Assembly: GCA_945870425.1 (NCBI GenBank)
Contig: CAMBSD010000002.1
Span: 124,001-188,000, forward strand
Direction: 5' to 3'
Length of the DNA stretch: 64,000 nucleotides
Origin: Chitinophaga pinensis
GTDB taxonomy: Bacteria; Bacteroidota; Bacteroidia; UKL13-3
Below the pieces are notes generated by a model, which did not search any database, was not told the origin of the DNA, and saw only the letters and a list, made by a program, of their open reading frames with translations. The position numbers were made by a program, and so were the translations under genes. Every line of letters starts with the position of its first letter. Position 1 is the stretch's first letter. Shown in pieces: positions 19,158-27,226 of the stretch.

Positions 19158-19856
19158 TTAAATGCCCGGAATAGATTTAGTATCAACTTTAATACCAGGA
19201 CTCATGGTGCTAGAAATATTAACACCTCTGAAATAAGTACCTTTAGCTGAAGATGGTTTTAATTTAGCAATTGATTGAATTAACTCAACTGCATTTTCCA
19301 TCAATTTCTCAGGAGCAAATGAAGTTTTTCCAATTGATGTATGGATGGCTCCTTCTTTATCAACTTTGAAATCAATTTTACCAGCTTTTACTTCTTTAAT
19401 GGTTTTAGCCACATCGGTAGTAACAGTGCCAGATTTAGGGTTTGGCATTAGGTTACGAGGTCCTAATACTCTACCTAATTTACCTAATTTAGCCATAACT
19501 GCAGGCATTGTGATGATGATATCTACATCTACCCATCCGCCTTCAATTTTTGTAATATATTCGTCTAATCCAACAAAGTCAGCTCCTGCTTCTTTTGCTT
19601 CTGCTTCTTTATCTGCTGGAACCAATGCCAATACACGAACAGTTTTACCTGTACCATGCGGCAATGAAACCACACCACGAACCATTTGATTAGCTTTCTT
19701 AGGGTCAACACCTAAACGAACATCAATATCCACTGATGATTCAAACTTAGTATATGAAATCTCATTAACTAATTTTGAAGCCTCGGTAAGCGAATAAGAT
19801 TTAGTTTGGTCAACTTTCTTTAAAGCCTCTTTTCTTTTTTTACTTATGCGTGCCAT
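19158..19856 (-). CDS. rplA: 50S ribosomal protein L1
   Basis: A 232-residue protein of the L1 stalk, which moves deacylated tRNA out of the E site. It has the typical [26 protein letters not shown] and [19 protein letters not shown] blocks. In many bacteria L1 represses the rplKA message. It starts 23 bases after rplK. Confidence 0.98.
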   Translation of the reverse strand: MARISKKRKEALKKVDQTKSYSLTEASKLVNEISYTKFESSVDIDVRLGVDPKKANQMVRGVVSLPHGTGKTVRVLALVPADKEAEAKEAGADFVGLDEYITKIEGGWVDVDIIITMPAVMAKLGKLGRVLGPRNLMPNPKSGTVTTDVAKTIKEVKAGKIDFKVDKEGAIHTSIGKTSFAPEKLMENAVELIQSIAKLKPSSAKGTYFRGVNISSTMSPGIKVDTKSIPGI

Positions 19857-19879
19857 TTTTAATTATTTTTTCCTTTTGA

Positions 19880-20320
19880 CTAATTAAAAGGATTTTCGCC
19901 TTTTACCTCTAAACCCATGCTTCGAGCCGACCCAGCAACCATTTTCATGGCAGATTCAACTTTAAAGCAATTCATATCTTGCATTTTATCAGAAGCAATT
20001 GCTCTTACTTGCTCCCAAGTAACTGAACCAACTTTTTTACGGTTAGATTCTGCTGATCCTTTAGCCGCTTTAGAAGCTTCTAACAATTGAGAAGCAACTG
20101 GAGGAGTTTTAATTACAAAATCAAATGATTTATCGCTATAAACAGAGATAACTACTGGTAATATTTTACCTGCTTTATCTTGAGTACGAGCATTGAACTG
20201 CTTGCAAAACTCCATGATGTTAACACCTTTAGAACCCAAAGCAGGTCCAATTGGAGGTGCAGGATTGGCAGCGCCACCTTTAACTTGTAATTTAATAAAA
20301 CCGGTTAATTCTTTAGCCAT
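19880..20320 (-). CDS. rplK: 50S ribosomal protein L11
   Basis: A 146-residue component of the GTPase-associated centre. It has the conserved [20 protein letters not shown] (thiostrepton-contact region) and the C-terminal rRNA-binding domain with [13 protein letters not shown] and [10 protein letters not shown]. It lies 77 bases after nusG. Confidence 0.98.
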   Translation of the reverse strand: MAKELTGFIKLQVKGGAANPAPPIGPALGSKGVNIMEFCKQFNARTQDKAGKILPVVISVYSDKSFDFVIKTPPVASQLLEASKAAKGSAESNRKKVGSVTWEQVRAIASDKMQDMNCFKVESAMKMVAGSARSMGLEVKGENPFN

Positions 20321-20397
20321 AATCTATAATTTATTAGTATCGTAATTTGTTTGCTCTAAAATTTAGATTTTTCAGGCATTCAAATGAATTATATTTC

Positions 20398-20943
20398 TTA
20401 ATTTTCTTTTTCTACTTGTACAAAATTCAACTCTAATGGTGTTCTTCTTCCAAAGATTTTCACCATTACTTTTAATTTTTTCTTCTCTTCACTAACCTCT
20501 TCAATTATCCCACTGAATCCGCTAAATGGTCCATCATTTACCTTAACGCTCTCCCCTACTATAAATGGCTCAAGTATTGTTTCACCATTTTCAGAAATTT
20601 GATCTACATTACCTAAGATACGAGAAACTTCATTTGCTCTCAATGGAACTGGAGTTGATTTGCCACCTAAGAAACCAACAACACCATTTACAGAGTCAAT
20701 TATGTGCCCAACTTCACCAACTATTTCTGCCTGAATTAAAATATAACCAGGTAAATAAGCTTTCTCCTTAATTAACTTCTTACCATTTTTCACGGTGTAA
20801 ACTTTTTCGGTAGGAATAAGTATTTGCGGCACATGATGAGTTAAGCCAGCTCTTTCAAGTTCTACCTCCATTTGAGCTTTAATCTTTTTCTCTTGACCAG
20901 TAATTACTCTAGCCACATACCATTTAAATTGTTCTTCCAACAT
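20398..20943 (-). CDS. nusG: Transcription termination/antitermination factor NusG
   Basis: A 181-residue factor that binds RNA polymerase and links it to Rho or to the ribosome. The NGN domain opens with [15 protein letters not shown] and has [10 protein letters not shown]. The KOW domain is at residues about 125-160 ([18 protein letters not shown]). It lies 23 bases after secE. Confidence 0.97.
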   Translation of the reverse strand: MLEEQFKWYVARVITGQEKKIKAQMEVELERAGLTHHVPQILIPTEKVYTVKNGKKLIKEKAYLPGYILIQAEIVGEVGHIIDSVNGVVGFLGGKSTPVPLRANEVSRILGNVDQISENGETILEPFIVGESVKVNDGPFSGFSGIIEEVSEEKKKLKVMVKIFGRRTPLELNFVQVEKEN

Positions 20944-20966
20944 TGTAAATATTTACACCCTTTAAA

Positions 20967-21164
20967 TTATCCTTGGAAAATTTGGTAAAAAAATCCAAGT
21001 GCACTACTACTAACTATATCAATAACATAAATAACAAGAGCAATAAGCAAAGAAGCTATCATAACAATAAGCGTGCTCTCCTGTAGCTCTTCCCATGTAG
21101 GCCAAGTTACTTTATTTACCAATTCATCGGTAGATAGTTTTATGTATTCTCTGATTTTATTCAT
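20967..21164 (-). CDS. secE: Preprotein translocase subunit SecE
   Basis: A 65-residue, single-membrane-span subunit of SecYEG (MNKIREYIKLSTDELVNKV, then WPTWEEL, then a hydrophobic helix). This is the short one-helix form usual outside Enterobacteria. ATG at 21164 was chosen: a start 12 codons further up would overlap the 3' end of tRNA-Trp. Confidence 0.94.
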   Translation of the reverse strand: MNKIREYIKLSTDELVNKVTWPTWEELQESTLIVMIASLLIALVIYVIDIVSSSALGFFYQIFQG

Positions 21165-21189
21165 GAGATTGTATTTTGTTGTTAACTTG

Positions 21190-21260
21190 CACGGGCACAA
21201 GGATTCGAACCCTGATCAGCGGTTTTGGAGACCGACATTCTACCATTGAACTATGCCCGT
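21190..21260 (-). tRNA. tRNA-Trp (anticodon CCA)
   Basis: A 71-base cloverleaf with acceptor ACGGGCA/TGCCCGT, anticodon loop CTCCAAA and T loop TTCGAAT. It sits between tuf and secE, the position seen in many bacteria. Discriminator G. Confidence 0.95.
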
Positions 21261-21273
21261 ATATTGACAATAA

Positions 21274-21302
21274 ATGTTGGCTAACATGTCGTTAGCCAAC
21301 AT
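21274..21302 (-). other. 12-bp perfect stem-loop between tuf and tRNA-Trp
   Basis: Arms ATGTTGGCTAAC (21274-21285) and GTTAGCCAACAT (21291-21302) with a five-base loop. The minus-strand tail is TTTATTGTC, a poor T-tract. It may be a partial terminator or a processing signal that separates tuf mRNA from tRNA-Trp. Confidence 0.75.
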
Positions 21303-21323
21303 CTAAAGTCTTAATATACAGAA

Positions 21324-22511
21324 TTAATCTAAAATTTCAGTTACCTGACCCGCACCAATTGTACGACCACCTTCACGGATTGCAAAACGTAAGTTTTTCT
21401 CCATTGCGATAGGGGCAATCAATTGAACAGTTACAGTTACGTTATCACCGGGCATGATCATTTCCATACCATCTGGCAACATTACCTCTCCAGTTACGTC
21501 AGTTGTACGTAAGTAGAACTGTGGACGGTATTTGTTGAAGAAAGGAGTATGACGTCCACCTTCGTCTTTTGATAATACATAAACTTCAGCTTTGAATTTA
21601 GTATGCGGTGTTACTGAACCTGGCTTGCAAATAACCATACCTCTACGGATTTGGTTTTTGTCGATACCACGTAATAATAAACCTACGTTATCACCAGCTT
21701 CACCTCTGTCTAATATTTTACGGAACATTTCAACACCAGTTACAACTGATTGTAATTTTTCAGCACCTAAACCAATGATATCAACAGTCTCATTTGAGTT
21801 AACGATACCACGCTCGATACGACCAGTAGCAACAGTACCACGACCTGTAATCGAGAATACGTCTTCAACTGGCATTAAGAAAGGAAGTTCAGTTAAACGC
21901 GGAGGAACCGGAATGTATGCATCAACTGCAGCCATCAATTCCATGATTTTTTCAACCCATTTAGCGTCACCATTCAAACCACCCAAAGCAGAACCTTGAA
22001 TAATTGGAATTTCATCACCAGGGAAATCATATTTGCTTAACAAATCGCGGATTTCCATCTCAACGATTTCTAGTAATTCAGCATCGTCAACCATATCCAC
22101 TTTGTTCATGAATACAACGATACGAGGTACACCAACCTGACGAGCTAATAGAATGTGCTCGCGAGTTTGAGGCATAGGTCCATCAGTAGAAGCAACCACA
22201 AGGATAGCTCCGTCCATTTGGGCAGCACCAGTTACCATGTTTTTAACATAATCAGCGTGACCTGGACAGTCAACGTGAGCGTAGTGACGATTTGCAGTAG
22301 AATATTCTACGTGCGCTGTGTTAATCGTAATACCGCGTTCTTTTTCTTCAGGAGCTGAATCGATTGAATCGAATGAACGTGCTTCTGATAAACCTGCATC
22401 AGCTAATACTTTAGTAATTGCTGCTGTTAAGGTTGTTTTCCCGTGATCTACGTGACCGATAGTACCAATGTTTACGTGAGGTTTACTGCGGTCAAATTTT
22501 TCTTTAGCCAT
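21324..22511 (-). CDS. tuf: Elongation factor Tu
   Basis: A 395-residue GTPase that delivers aminoacyl-tRNA to the ribosome. G motifs: GHVDHGKTT (residues 19-27), [12 protein letters not shown], and NKVDM. Domains 2 and 3 are complete. It is the only tuf in the window. It lies directly behind four tRNA genes, as tufB does in E. coli. Confidence 0.99.
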   Translation of the reverse strand: MAKEKFDRSKPHVNIGTIGHVDHGKTTLTAAITKVLADAGLSEARSFDSIDSAPEEKERGITINTAHVEYSTANRHYAHVDCPGHADYVKNMVTGAAQMDGAILVVASTDGPMPQTREHILLARQVGVPRIVVFMNKVDMVDDAELLEIVEMEIRDLLSKYDFPGDEIPIIQGSALGGLNGDAKWVEKIMELMAAVDAYIPVPPRLTELPFLMPVEDVFSITGRGTVATGRIERGIVNSNETVDIIGLGAEKLQSVVTGVEMFRKILDRGEAGDNVGLLLRGIDKNQIRRGMVICKPGSVTPHTKFKAEVYVLSKDEGGRHTPFFNKYRPQFYLRTTDVTGEVMLPDGMEMIMPGDNVTVTVQLIAPIAMEKNLRFAIREGGRTIGAGQVTEILD

Positions 22512-22549
22512 AGTTATATTTGTTTATTTAGTTTTTCTTTTTCTTTTTG

Positions 22550-22621
<72 letters not shown>

Positions 22622-22640
22622 TTAATTAACTTTCAACTGC

Positions 22641-22679
22641 TATTAGTTATTTCGTTAATCGTTATCCGAATAACTAATA
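22641..22679. repeat. Inverted repeat in the spacer between two tRNA genes
   Basis: TATTAGTTATT (22641-22651) and AATAACTAATA (22669-22679) are exact inverted copies. The spacer contains GTTATTTCGTTA, shared with the direct repeat beside tRNA-Arg at 9728-9765. Confidence 0.7.
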
Positions 22680-22702
22680 ACGTAACAACTATGCTCTACA
22701 TG

Positions 22703-22775
22703 AGCGAGAGACGAGGCTCGAACCCGCGACCTACAGCTTGGAAGGCTGTCGCTCTACCAACTGAGCTACTCTCGC
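22703..22775 (-). tRNA. tRNA-Gly (anticodon TCC)
   Basis: A 73-base cloverleaf, acceptor GCGAGAG/CTCTCGC, anticodon loop CTTCCAA on an ACAGC/GCTGT stem, T loop TTCGAGC. Confidence 0.95.
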
Positions 22776-22837
22776 ATAAACTAAGATAAAGTTAATCGAA
22801 TCAAATTCAACTAACTTTTCATAATATATTTCTTGTG

Positions 22838-22918
22838 TGGGGAGAGAAGGATTCGAACCTTCGTAGCTCTCGCAGCAGATTTACAGTCTGCCCCATTTGA
22901 CCGCTCTGGTATCTCCCC
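22838..22918 (-). tRNA. tRNA-Tyr (anticodon GTA)
   Basis: An 81-base class II tRNA with a long variable arm, acceptor GGGGAGA/TCTCCCC and anticodon loop CTGTAAA on a GCAGA/TCTGC stem. Confidence 0.95.
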
Positions 22919-22947
22919 AACTGTGATTACATGGTGGTAATTACTGG

Positions 22948-23020
22948 AGCCACTTGCCGGAATCGAACCAGCGACCTACTGATTACAAATCAGTTGCTCT
23001 ACCAGCTGAGCTAAAGTGGC
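22948..23020 (-). tRNA. tRNA-Thr (anticodon TGT)
   Basis: A 73-base cloverleaf, acceptor GCCACTT/AAGTGGC and anticodon loop TTTGTAA on an ACTGA/TCAGT stem. First gene of the tRNA-tuf-rpoC operon. Confidence 0.95.
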
Positions 23021-23432
23021 ATTTATCAATAAATGTTATATTTTAAGCCGTTACAGATGGTAATGAACCAATCTTTCGATATCACTCGAAAATGGCAAAA
23101 AATCAAGGTATTTCCTACAAAGAACTCAATTTACAAGTCTATCTTTCTCACAAAAAGGACTGCAAATGTAGTATTTCATAGGATGAATACAAATTTGGAA
23201 GCAAAAAAAATCAAAAAACTTTTAAAAAACTTTTCTGATGTGTGTAACAGCGGTGCAAAGGTGCATTTCGTATTTGTAAAATGCAAGTGTCGCATTAAAT
23301 TTTGTTGTGCGAAATGAAGATTTGAATGATTTTTAATTAGTTATCAAAACCTTTACATTTATTATCGGCCTTGATTATTAAAAACAAATATTTTTCAAGA
23401 GCAACAATCTTTAACTGTGGGTGCAATTTTGT
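23021..23432. other. Intergenic leader region of the tRNA-tuf operon
   Basis: Some 410 bases without a gene. A 94-codon open frame on the plus strand here is Lys-rich and lacks coding character. The region holds the operon promoter (23163-23193) and, beyond it, AT-rich sequence up to the end of the di-heme protein gene. Confidence 0.6.
23163..23193 (-). promoter_or_regulatory. Promoter of the tRNA-tuf-rpoBC operon
   Basis: On the minus strand TTTG (23190-23193) is followed after 19 bases by TACATTTG (23163-23170), an exact match to the Bacteroidota -33/-7 pattern. It lies about 140 bases before the first tRNA. A T-rich stretch (TTTTGATTTTTTTTGC) lies directly upstream and could act as an UP-like element. 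Confidence 0.75.
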
Positions 23433-24452
23433 TTAATAGGTATTTGGGTCTGCAAATCTCCGATCGTGAAGGTAATCCATATCTGTTAAGGTTTTTAAGA
23501 ATGCTATTAATTCGGTCTTTTCAGAGTCATCAAACTTCTTGTTACTACAAGATTGTGATGCTGCATAATGATTCATTACTTCCTTCAAATTTCTGTACCT
23601 TCCATCATGCATGTATGGGTAAGTCATTTCAACATTTCGCAAACTTGGGGTTTTGAACTTAAAATAATCTTCTTTAAAAGATGTAATAGTCATTCTCCCG
23701 TTATCGTTTAAATTAGAATCTGGTTTCAAGCCAATATTGTAGTAATTATTATCTGTAAATAGAGGTGGTGGATGACAAGTAACACAATTGCTTTTAAAAA
23801 GATTCAAACCTTTTTCCTCAATGCTAGTAAATGTATCTACTCCTGCTATAAATTTATCATATCTTGAGTTACAAGAAATCATCAATGATAAGAATTGAGA
23901 TAGTGATTTCATCAGCATTTCTGTAGTAATTGTAGAGTCTTGAAAAGCTTTATAAAACATCCGTTTATAGGTAGAATTAGCTTGCAACTTCTTTATTACA
24001 TTCGGTAGGTTTTCTCCCATTTCAGAGACACTTGTGATAGGTGCAAGTGGTTGTAAATCCAAATGATTAATTGCTCCATCGGCCATAAAAGCATCTTTCC
24101 AAATTAAGTTCTGAAGTGAGGGTACATTCCGGATACCTAACCTCCCTCCTATTCCATGGCTTAATGGATGGTCAATATGAGCAAATGCTGCAAACTGTTG
24201 GTGACAAGTAGCACAACTTGTAAAATAATCAGCCGATAAAATTGGATCATAAAACAATTTGCGCCCTAAGGTAAATCCCTCTACACTTGGTTTGTTTTTA
24301 GACAAATCATAAAAAGGCTTTGGAAAACCCTTCGGATTAACAAATACTATATCCTTGTTGGTGATTTTAAAATATGGATTTTCATCCATAATAAATGCTG
24401 ATAGCAATACAAAAAATAAAATAGATGAAAGAATTAGCAACTTTGGCTTCAT
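23433..24452 (-). CDS. Di-heme cytochrome c peroxidase/MauG family protein (MbnH-like)
   Basis: A 339-residue exported protein with a signal peptide (MKPKLLILSSILFFVLLSAF). It has two haem c sites, CATCH near residue 80 and CVTCH near 222. Conserved blocks of the family are present: GIGGRLGIRNVPSL, SVSEMGEN, TPSLRNV and PYMHDGRY. The family includes H2O2-reducing peroxidases and MauG/MbnH enzymes that oxidise protein Trp. The MbnP-like gene 21 bases upstream makes an MbnH-like role (oxidising a Trp of the partner) the better guess. The ATG at 24452 was taken rather than a TTG six codons earlier, because it begins the signal peptide. Confidence 0.85.
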   Translation of the reverse strand: MKPKLLILSSILFFVLLSAFIMDENPYFKITNKDIVFVNPKGFPKPFYDLSKNKPSVEGFTLGRKLFYDPILSADYFTSCATCHQQFAAFAHIDHPLSHGIGGRLGIRNVPSLQNLIWKDAFMADGAINHLDLQPLAPITSVSEMGENLPNVIKKLQANSTYKRMFYKAFQDSTITTEMLMKSLSQFLSLMISCNSRYDKFIAGVDTFTSIEEKGLNLFKSNCVTCHPPPLFTDNNYYNIGLKPDSNLNDNGRMTITSFKEDYFKFKTPSLRNVEMTYPYMHDGRYRNLKEVMNHYAASQSCSNKKFDDSEKTELIAFLKTLTDMDYLHDRRFADPNTY

Positions 24453-24473
24453 AGTAAATTCAGTTTCCAATTA

Positions 24474-25217
24474 CTATTTAATTACACTAAACATATCTGC
24501 GTAGTTATCAGCTATCATAGTAGCATTGTTAAAATCAGTTACTGATGAAAGTTCTTTAAAATCAATACTTTTAGGTGTTTTTAAAACCTCTGAAATATCA
24601 ACTAATATGGATAAAAAATCTGCATCATCACCTACCTTTTGGAAAGATTTTTCAGTTAAATCTAAAGTTACTTGCCTTATGCAATTATTGGGTTGTTTAA
24701 ATCCACCAATATGATATTCAAAAATATTAGATGGTGATTTTGAATAGGTAGATTTCCCCTCTAACTTTAAGAAAATATAACCTGTATTCCATGCCCAAAA
24801 CATTCCTTTTACTGGATCTAAAACTCCTTTTTGCAATCCACTGCAATTGCGCAAACTATCTACTCCAATTGTGAAAGAAATTGATGAATAATAGCCCTTT
24901 TCATGAATTACGATTTGTTGTGATTCTTGATCTTCTGCATCTATCAGAAAATATTCATTTGAAACGTACTCAGTTCCATCTTTTCTCTTTAACTTTATAT
25001 TGCTGATATAATACCTAAACTTACTAATGCTGTAACTTTGCTTAAATTCATTTTTATACATTAGTGAATCTAAAATCAATTTATCATTTCCTACAAAATG
25101 ATTAAATTCAATTACTAAAGAATGTCCATTTTTGATCTCAGAGAATTTGAATGAAAACAAAAAAAATAAGCCTATCGTAAATAGGCTGTACTTAAATATT
25201 GCTCTTTGGTATTTCAT
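24474..25217 (-). CDS. MbnP-like protein (putative copper binding)
   Basis: A 247-residue protein with an N-terminal hydrophobic export signal. The mature part carries what I recognise as MbnP family features: FRYYISNIKLK near residue 70, GVDSLRNCSG, GVLDPVKGMFWAWNTGYIFL and EYHIGG. In Methylosinus the MbnP protein binds copper after its partner MbnH turns a Trp into kynurenine; GMFWAWNTG offers candidate tryptophans here, which is inference. No lipobox is seen. It lies between the YHYH gene (58 bases up) and the di-heme gene (21 bases down), probably in one transcript. The ATG at 25217 fits a signal peptide better than one ten codons earlier. Confidence 0.8.
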   Translation of the reverse strand: MKYQRAIFKYSLFTIGLFFLFSFKFSEIKNGHSLVIEFNHFVGNDKLILDSLMYKNEFKQSYSISKFRYYISNIKLKRKDGTEYVSNEYFLIDAEDQESQQIVIHEKGYYSSISFTIGVDSLRNCSGLQKGVLDPVKGMFWAWNTGYIFLKLEGKSTYSKSPSNIFEYHIGGFKQPNNCIRQVTLDLTEKSFQKVGDDADFLSILVDISEVLKTPKSIDFKELSSVTDFNNATMIADNYADMFSVIK

Positions 25218-25275
25218 TACTCCAAAACTATTGAAAATATTATACATCGCAACAATTTACTAAACTGTAGTTGCA

Positions 25276-26520
25276 TTATTTAGTTTTTAGAAACTTATGA
25301 ACCACTTTTTGGTTATCCGTTTCAAGATACAAGAAATATAGGCCATCTTGATAGTTTGACAAATCAAATGAATAGGCGATACTAGGCTGAACAAAATCTC
25401 GTTTTTCAATTAAACTTCCTTTGCTATCAAAAATACTAGCTTTCACATTGTTAATACTATTTTCATCCATATAAATATGCAAATAATCGCTGCTTGGATT
25501 TGGCAATATTCTATATTGTATTTTATTCGAAATATTATCTATGCCAGTATTAGTTCCATTGTAAACAGTTGTTGCTTCTGAAATGGTAACATGACCTGAA
25601 CCTGGACCTGTATTACCTATTTGAACTGTGCCATAATAAGTATCACCGATAACGAATGGGTAAACGGGTTTCAAATTGACATCTATAGTTACGAAATAGG
25701 CATAAATTCCATTAGGGTATTCTGGTGTTTGGCAGAAACGTCCATTGTGTTCATCTAAATCACCTAACCCTTGCACATATTCCCAATCTTGAAGAAAATT
25801 GCCAATAGGGTATGTAGAATTTATAGCAGGTCCTACTTTTGAAGCTATATTACCATTTGGCAAAGTAGTTCTTTGGGTAATATTCCTTGTACGAAAGGAA
25901 GACACCATTCGTTTAATAGCACCCGTGCCATCGATATTGGTGTATGCGTATGCCCCATAAACAGGATAACCATCAAACATATATCCAATAATGGGCGAAT
26001 GATGTGTGCTGTCTTTGTCATTATATAAGCATGTAGGATTCACATGATGATGATATTCGCCTCTTTGCTGTGGATGTCCCAAACAATTATCAAAACTAAC
26101 TCCTTCATACACCAATGCATTACGTTTCCAAACCCCTTCATTGTTATAGGTCATAGCATCCCAAGCATTATCAATACTCACACCATTACTCCATATGCCC
26201 ACATGCCCAAGTCCTACATTAGTTAATGTGCCTGTGTTAGGTTTAGGTTTTCTGGTTATCTTAAATACAAAATTTTGGTTTATCGGAATATTGGGGTTAT
26301 TTAACCAAGGACCAATACTGTATCCAGGAATACAAGAACAACTTACGTATACATTATCAGCTGAATACTGCACTTTTTGAACATTTGCACTGATATTATT
26401 ATATCCAGTTAAACCAGTCGTATTTCTAACCCAAGATGATATTTCAGGGGTTACAGGCTGTGCTGCCAAAAAATGCATAGCAGCCAAGAAAATAGCAATG
26501 CTTGTAAAAAATTTCTTCAT
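25276..26520 (-). CDS. YHYH-domain protein with T9SS C-terminal sorting domain
   Basis: A 414-residue secreted protein. It has a signal peptide (MKKFFTSIAIFLAAMHFLAAQ). A YHYH-type domain has the signature GEYHHHVNP near residue 167, with GYMFDGYPVYGAY and DEHNGRFCQTPEYP further on. The last about 75 residues are a Por/T9SS type A sorting domain (YRILPNPSSDYLHIY to KFLK). YHYH proteins are of unknown function but carry many possible metal ligands (His clusters, CSC). With the MbnP-like and di-heme genes behind it, a metal-related role at the cell surface is plausible. The ATG at 26520 begins the signal peptide. Confidence 0.85.
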   Translation of the reverse strand: MKKFFTSIAIFLAAMHFLAAQPVTPEISSWVRNTTGLTGYNNISANVQKVQYSADNVYVSCSCIPGYSIGPWLNNPNIPINQNFVFKITRKPKPNTGTLTNVGLGHVGIWSNGVSIDNAWDAMTYNNEGVWKRNALVYEGVSFDNCLGHPQQRGEYHHHVNPTCLYNDKDSTHHSPIIGYMFDGYPVYGAYAYTNIDGTGAIKRMVSSFRTRNITQRTTLPNGNIASKVGPAINSTYPIGNFLQDWEYVQGLGDLDEHNGRFCQTPEYPNGIYAYFVTIDVNLKPVYPFVIGDTYYGTVQIGNTGPGSGHVTISEATTVYNGTNTGIDNISNKIQYRILPNPSSDYLHIYMDENSINNVKASIFDSKGSLIEKRDFVQPSIAYSFDLSNYQDGLYFLYLETDNQKVVHKFLKTK

Positions 26521-26537
26521 AGTATTTCTTTTATTTT

Positions 26538-26545
26538 CAAATTTA
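26538..26545 (-). promoter_or_regulatory. Candidate -7 element of the YHYH-MbnP-di-heme cluster
   Basis: Minus-strand TAAATTTG matches TAnnTTTG, 17 bases before the start codon. No TTTG at the expected spacing is seen. Confidence 0.35.
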
Positions 26546-26574
26546 GAATACAAATAACATAAAAACTTTTGCTA

Positions 26575-26600
26575 CCAATGAAATATATTTTTTTCATTGG
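26575..26600. promoter_or_regulatory. Dyad CCAATGAAA-N8-TTTCATTGG between divergent genes
   Basis: A perfect 9-bp inverted repeat in the 137-base divergent region between the YHYH gene and the DUF5329 gene. Size and place suit an operator; no regulator gene is adjacent. Confidence 0.5.
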
Positions 26601-26657
26601 AGAAGTGTCTGTTCTTTTATTTTAATTCGTTAAGTTAATTATTCATTGAATTAGAAT

Positions 26658-27035
26658 ATGAAAATCTTACTTTTTTTAAGTTTTTTGTTCTTTAGTTTGC
26701 CCATATTCTTAGAGCGCATTCGGCATATGCCCTGTGAGTTCCAACAGAATCTTAGTGAGGAGCAAAAAATCGAAAAACTAATTGCCTATATCGAAAACAG
26801 TAATGCGAAATTTATTAGAAATGGCTCAGAATATATAGCCAAAGAAGCAGCTGAGCACATCAGAATGAAAAGAAGAAAAGCAGGATCAAAAATCAAAACA
26901 GCCAAAGATTTTATCGACCATATTGCAAGTAAATCATACATGAGTGGAGAACCCTATCAAATGAAATTTAGCAATGGAAGTATAATAAATACCCGAGATA
27001 TATTGTACCATGAACTAAAAAAGATAGAAAAGTGA
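26658..27035 (+). CDS. DUF5329-family protein
   Basis: A 125-residue protein with an N-terminal hydrophobic signal (MKILLFLSFLFFSLPIFL). The rest matches what I know as DUF5329: KIEKLIAYIENSNAKFIRNG, then EAAEHIRMK, TAKDFIDHIASKSYMSGEPY and a C-terminal helix. Function unknown; probably periplasmic. It is divergent from the YHYH cluster. Confidence 0.75.
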   Translation: MKILLFLSFLFFSLPIFLERIRHMPCEFQQNLSEEQKIEKLIAYIENSNAKFIRNGSEYIAKEAAEHIRMKRRKAGSKIKTAKDFIDHIASKSYMSGEPYQMKFSNGSIINTRDILYHELKKIEK

Positions 27036-27169
27036 GCAAAAACTTACTTACAAAAAGTCAGCAATTGGAAAAATTTCATAATAGCAAGTAGACAGAATAG
27101 CAGAAATATCATAGGTTTTGCGCCAAAACAACATAATATGGCCGGTGGAATACATATTGACGAATTTAT

Positions 27170-27203
27170 GTTAACAAATAACATGTTAAAAGTTAAGGTT
27201 AAC
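27170..27203. promoter_or_regulatory. Four GTTAA boxes upstream of clpB
   Basis: GTTAA occurs at 27170, 27185, 27192 and 27198, the outer two as the palindrome GTTAAC, ending 23 bases before the clpB start. It could be an operator or chance in AT-rich DNA. No CIRCE element was seen. Confidence 0.3.
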
Positions 27204-27226
27204 CACTTGAGATAATAATAACTCCC

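Noticed and set aside
23033-23317. 94-codon plus-strand open frame in the leader of the tRNA-tuf operon
   Set aside because: Lys-rich, no family features, overlaps the operon promoter on the other strand; most likely chance in AT-rich DNA.
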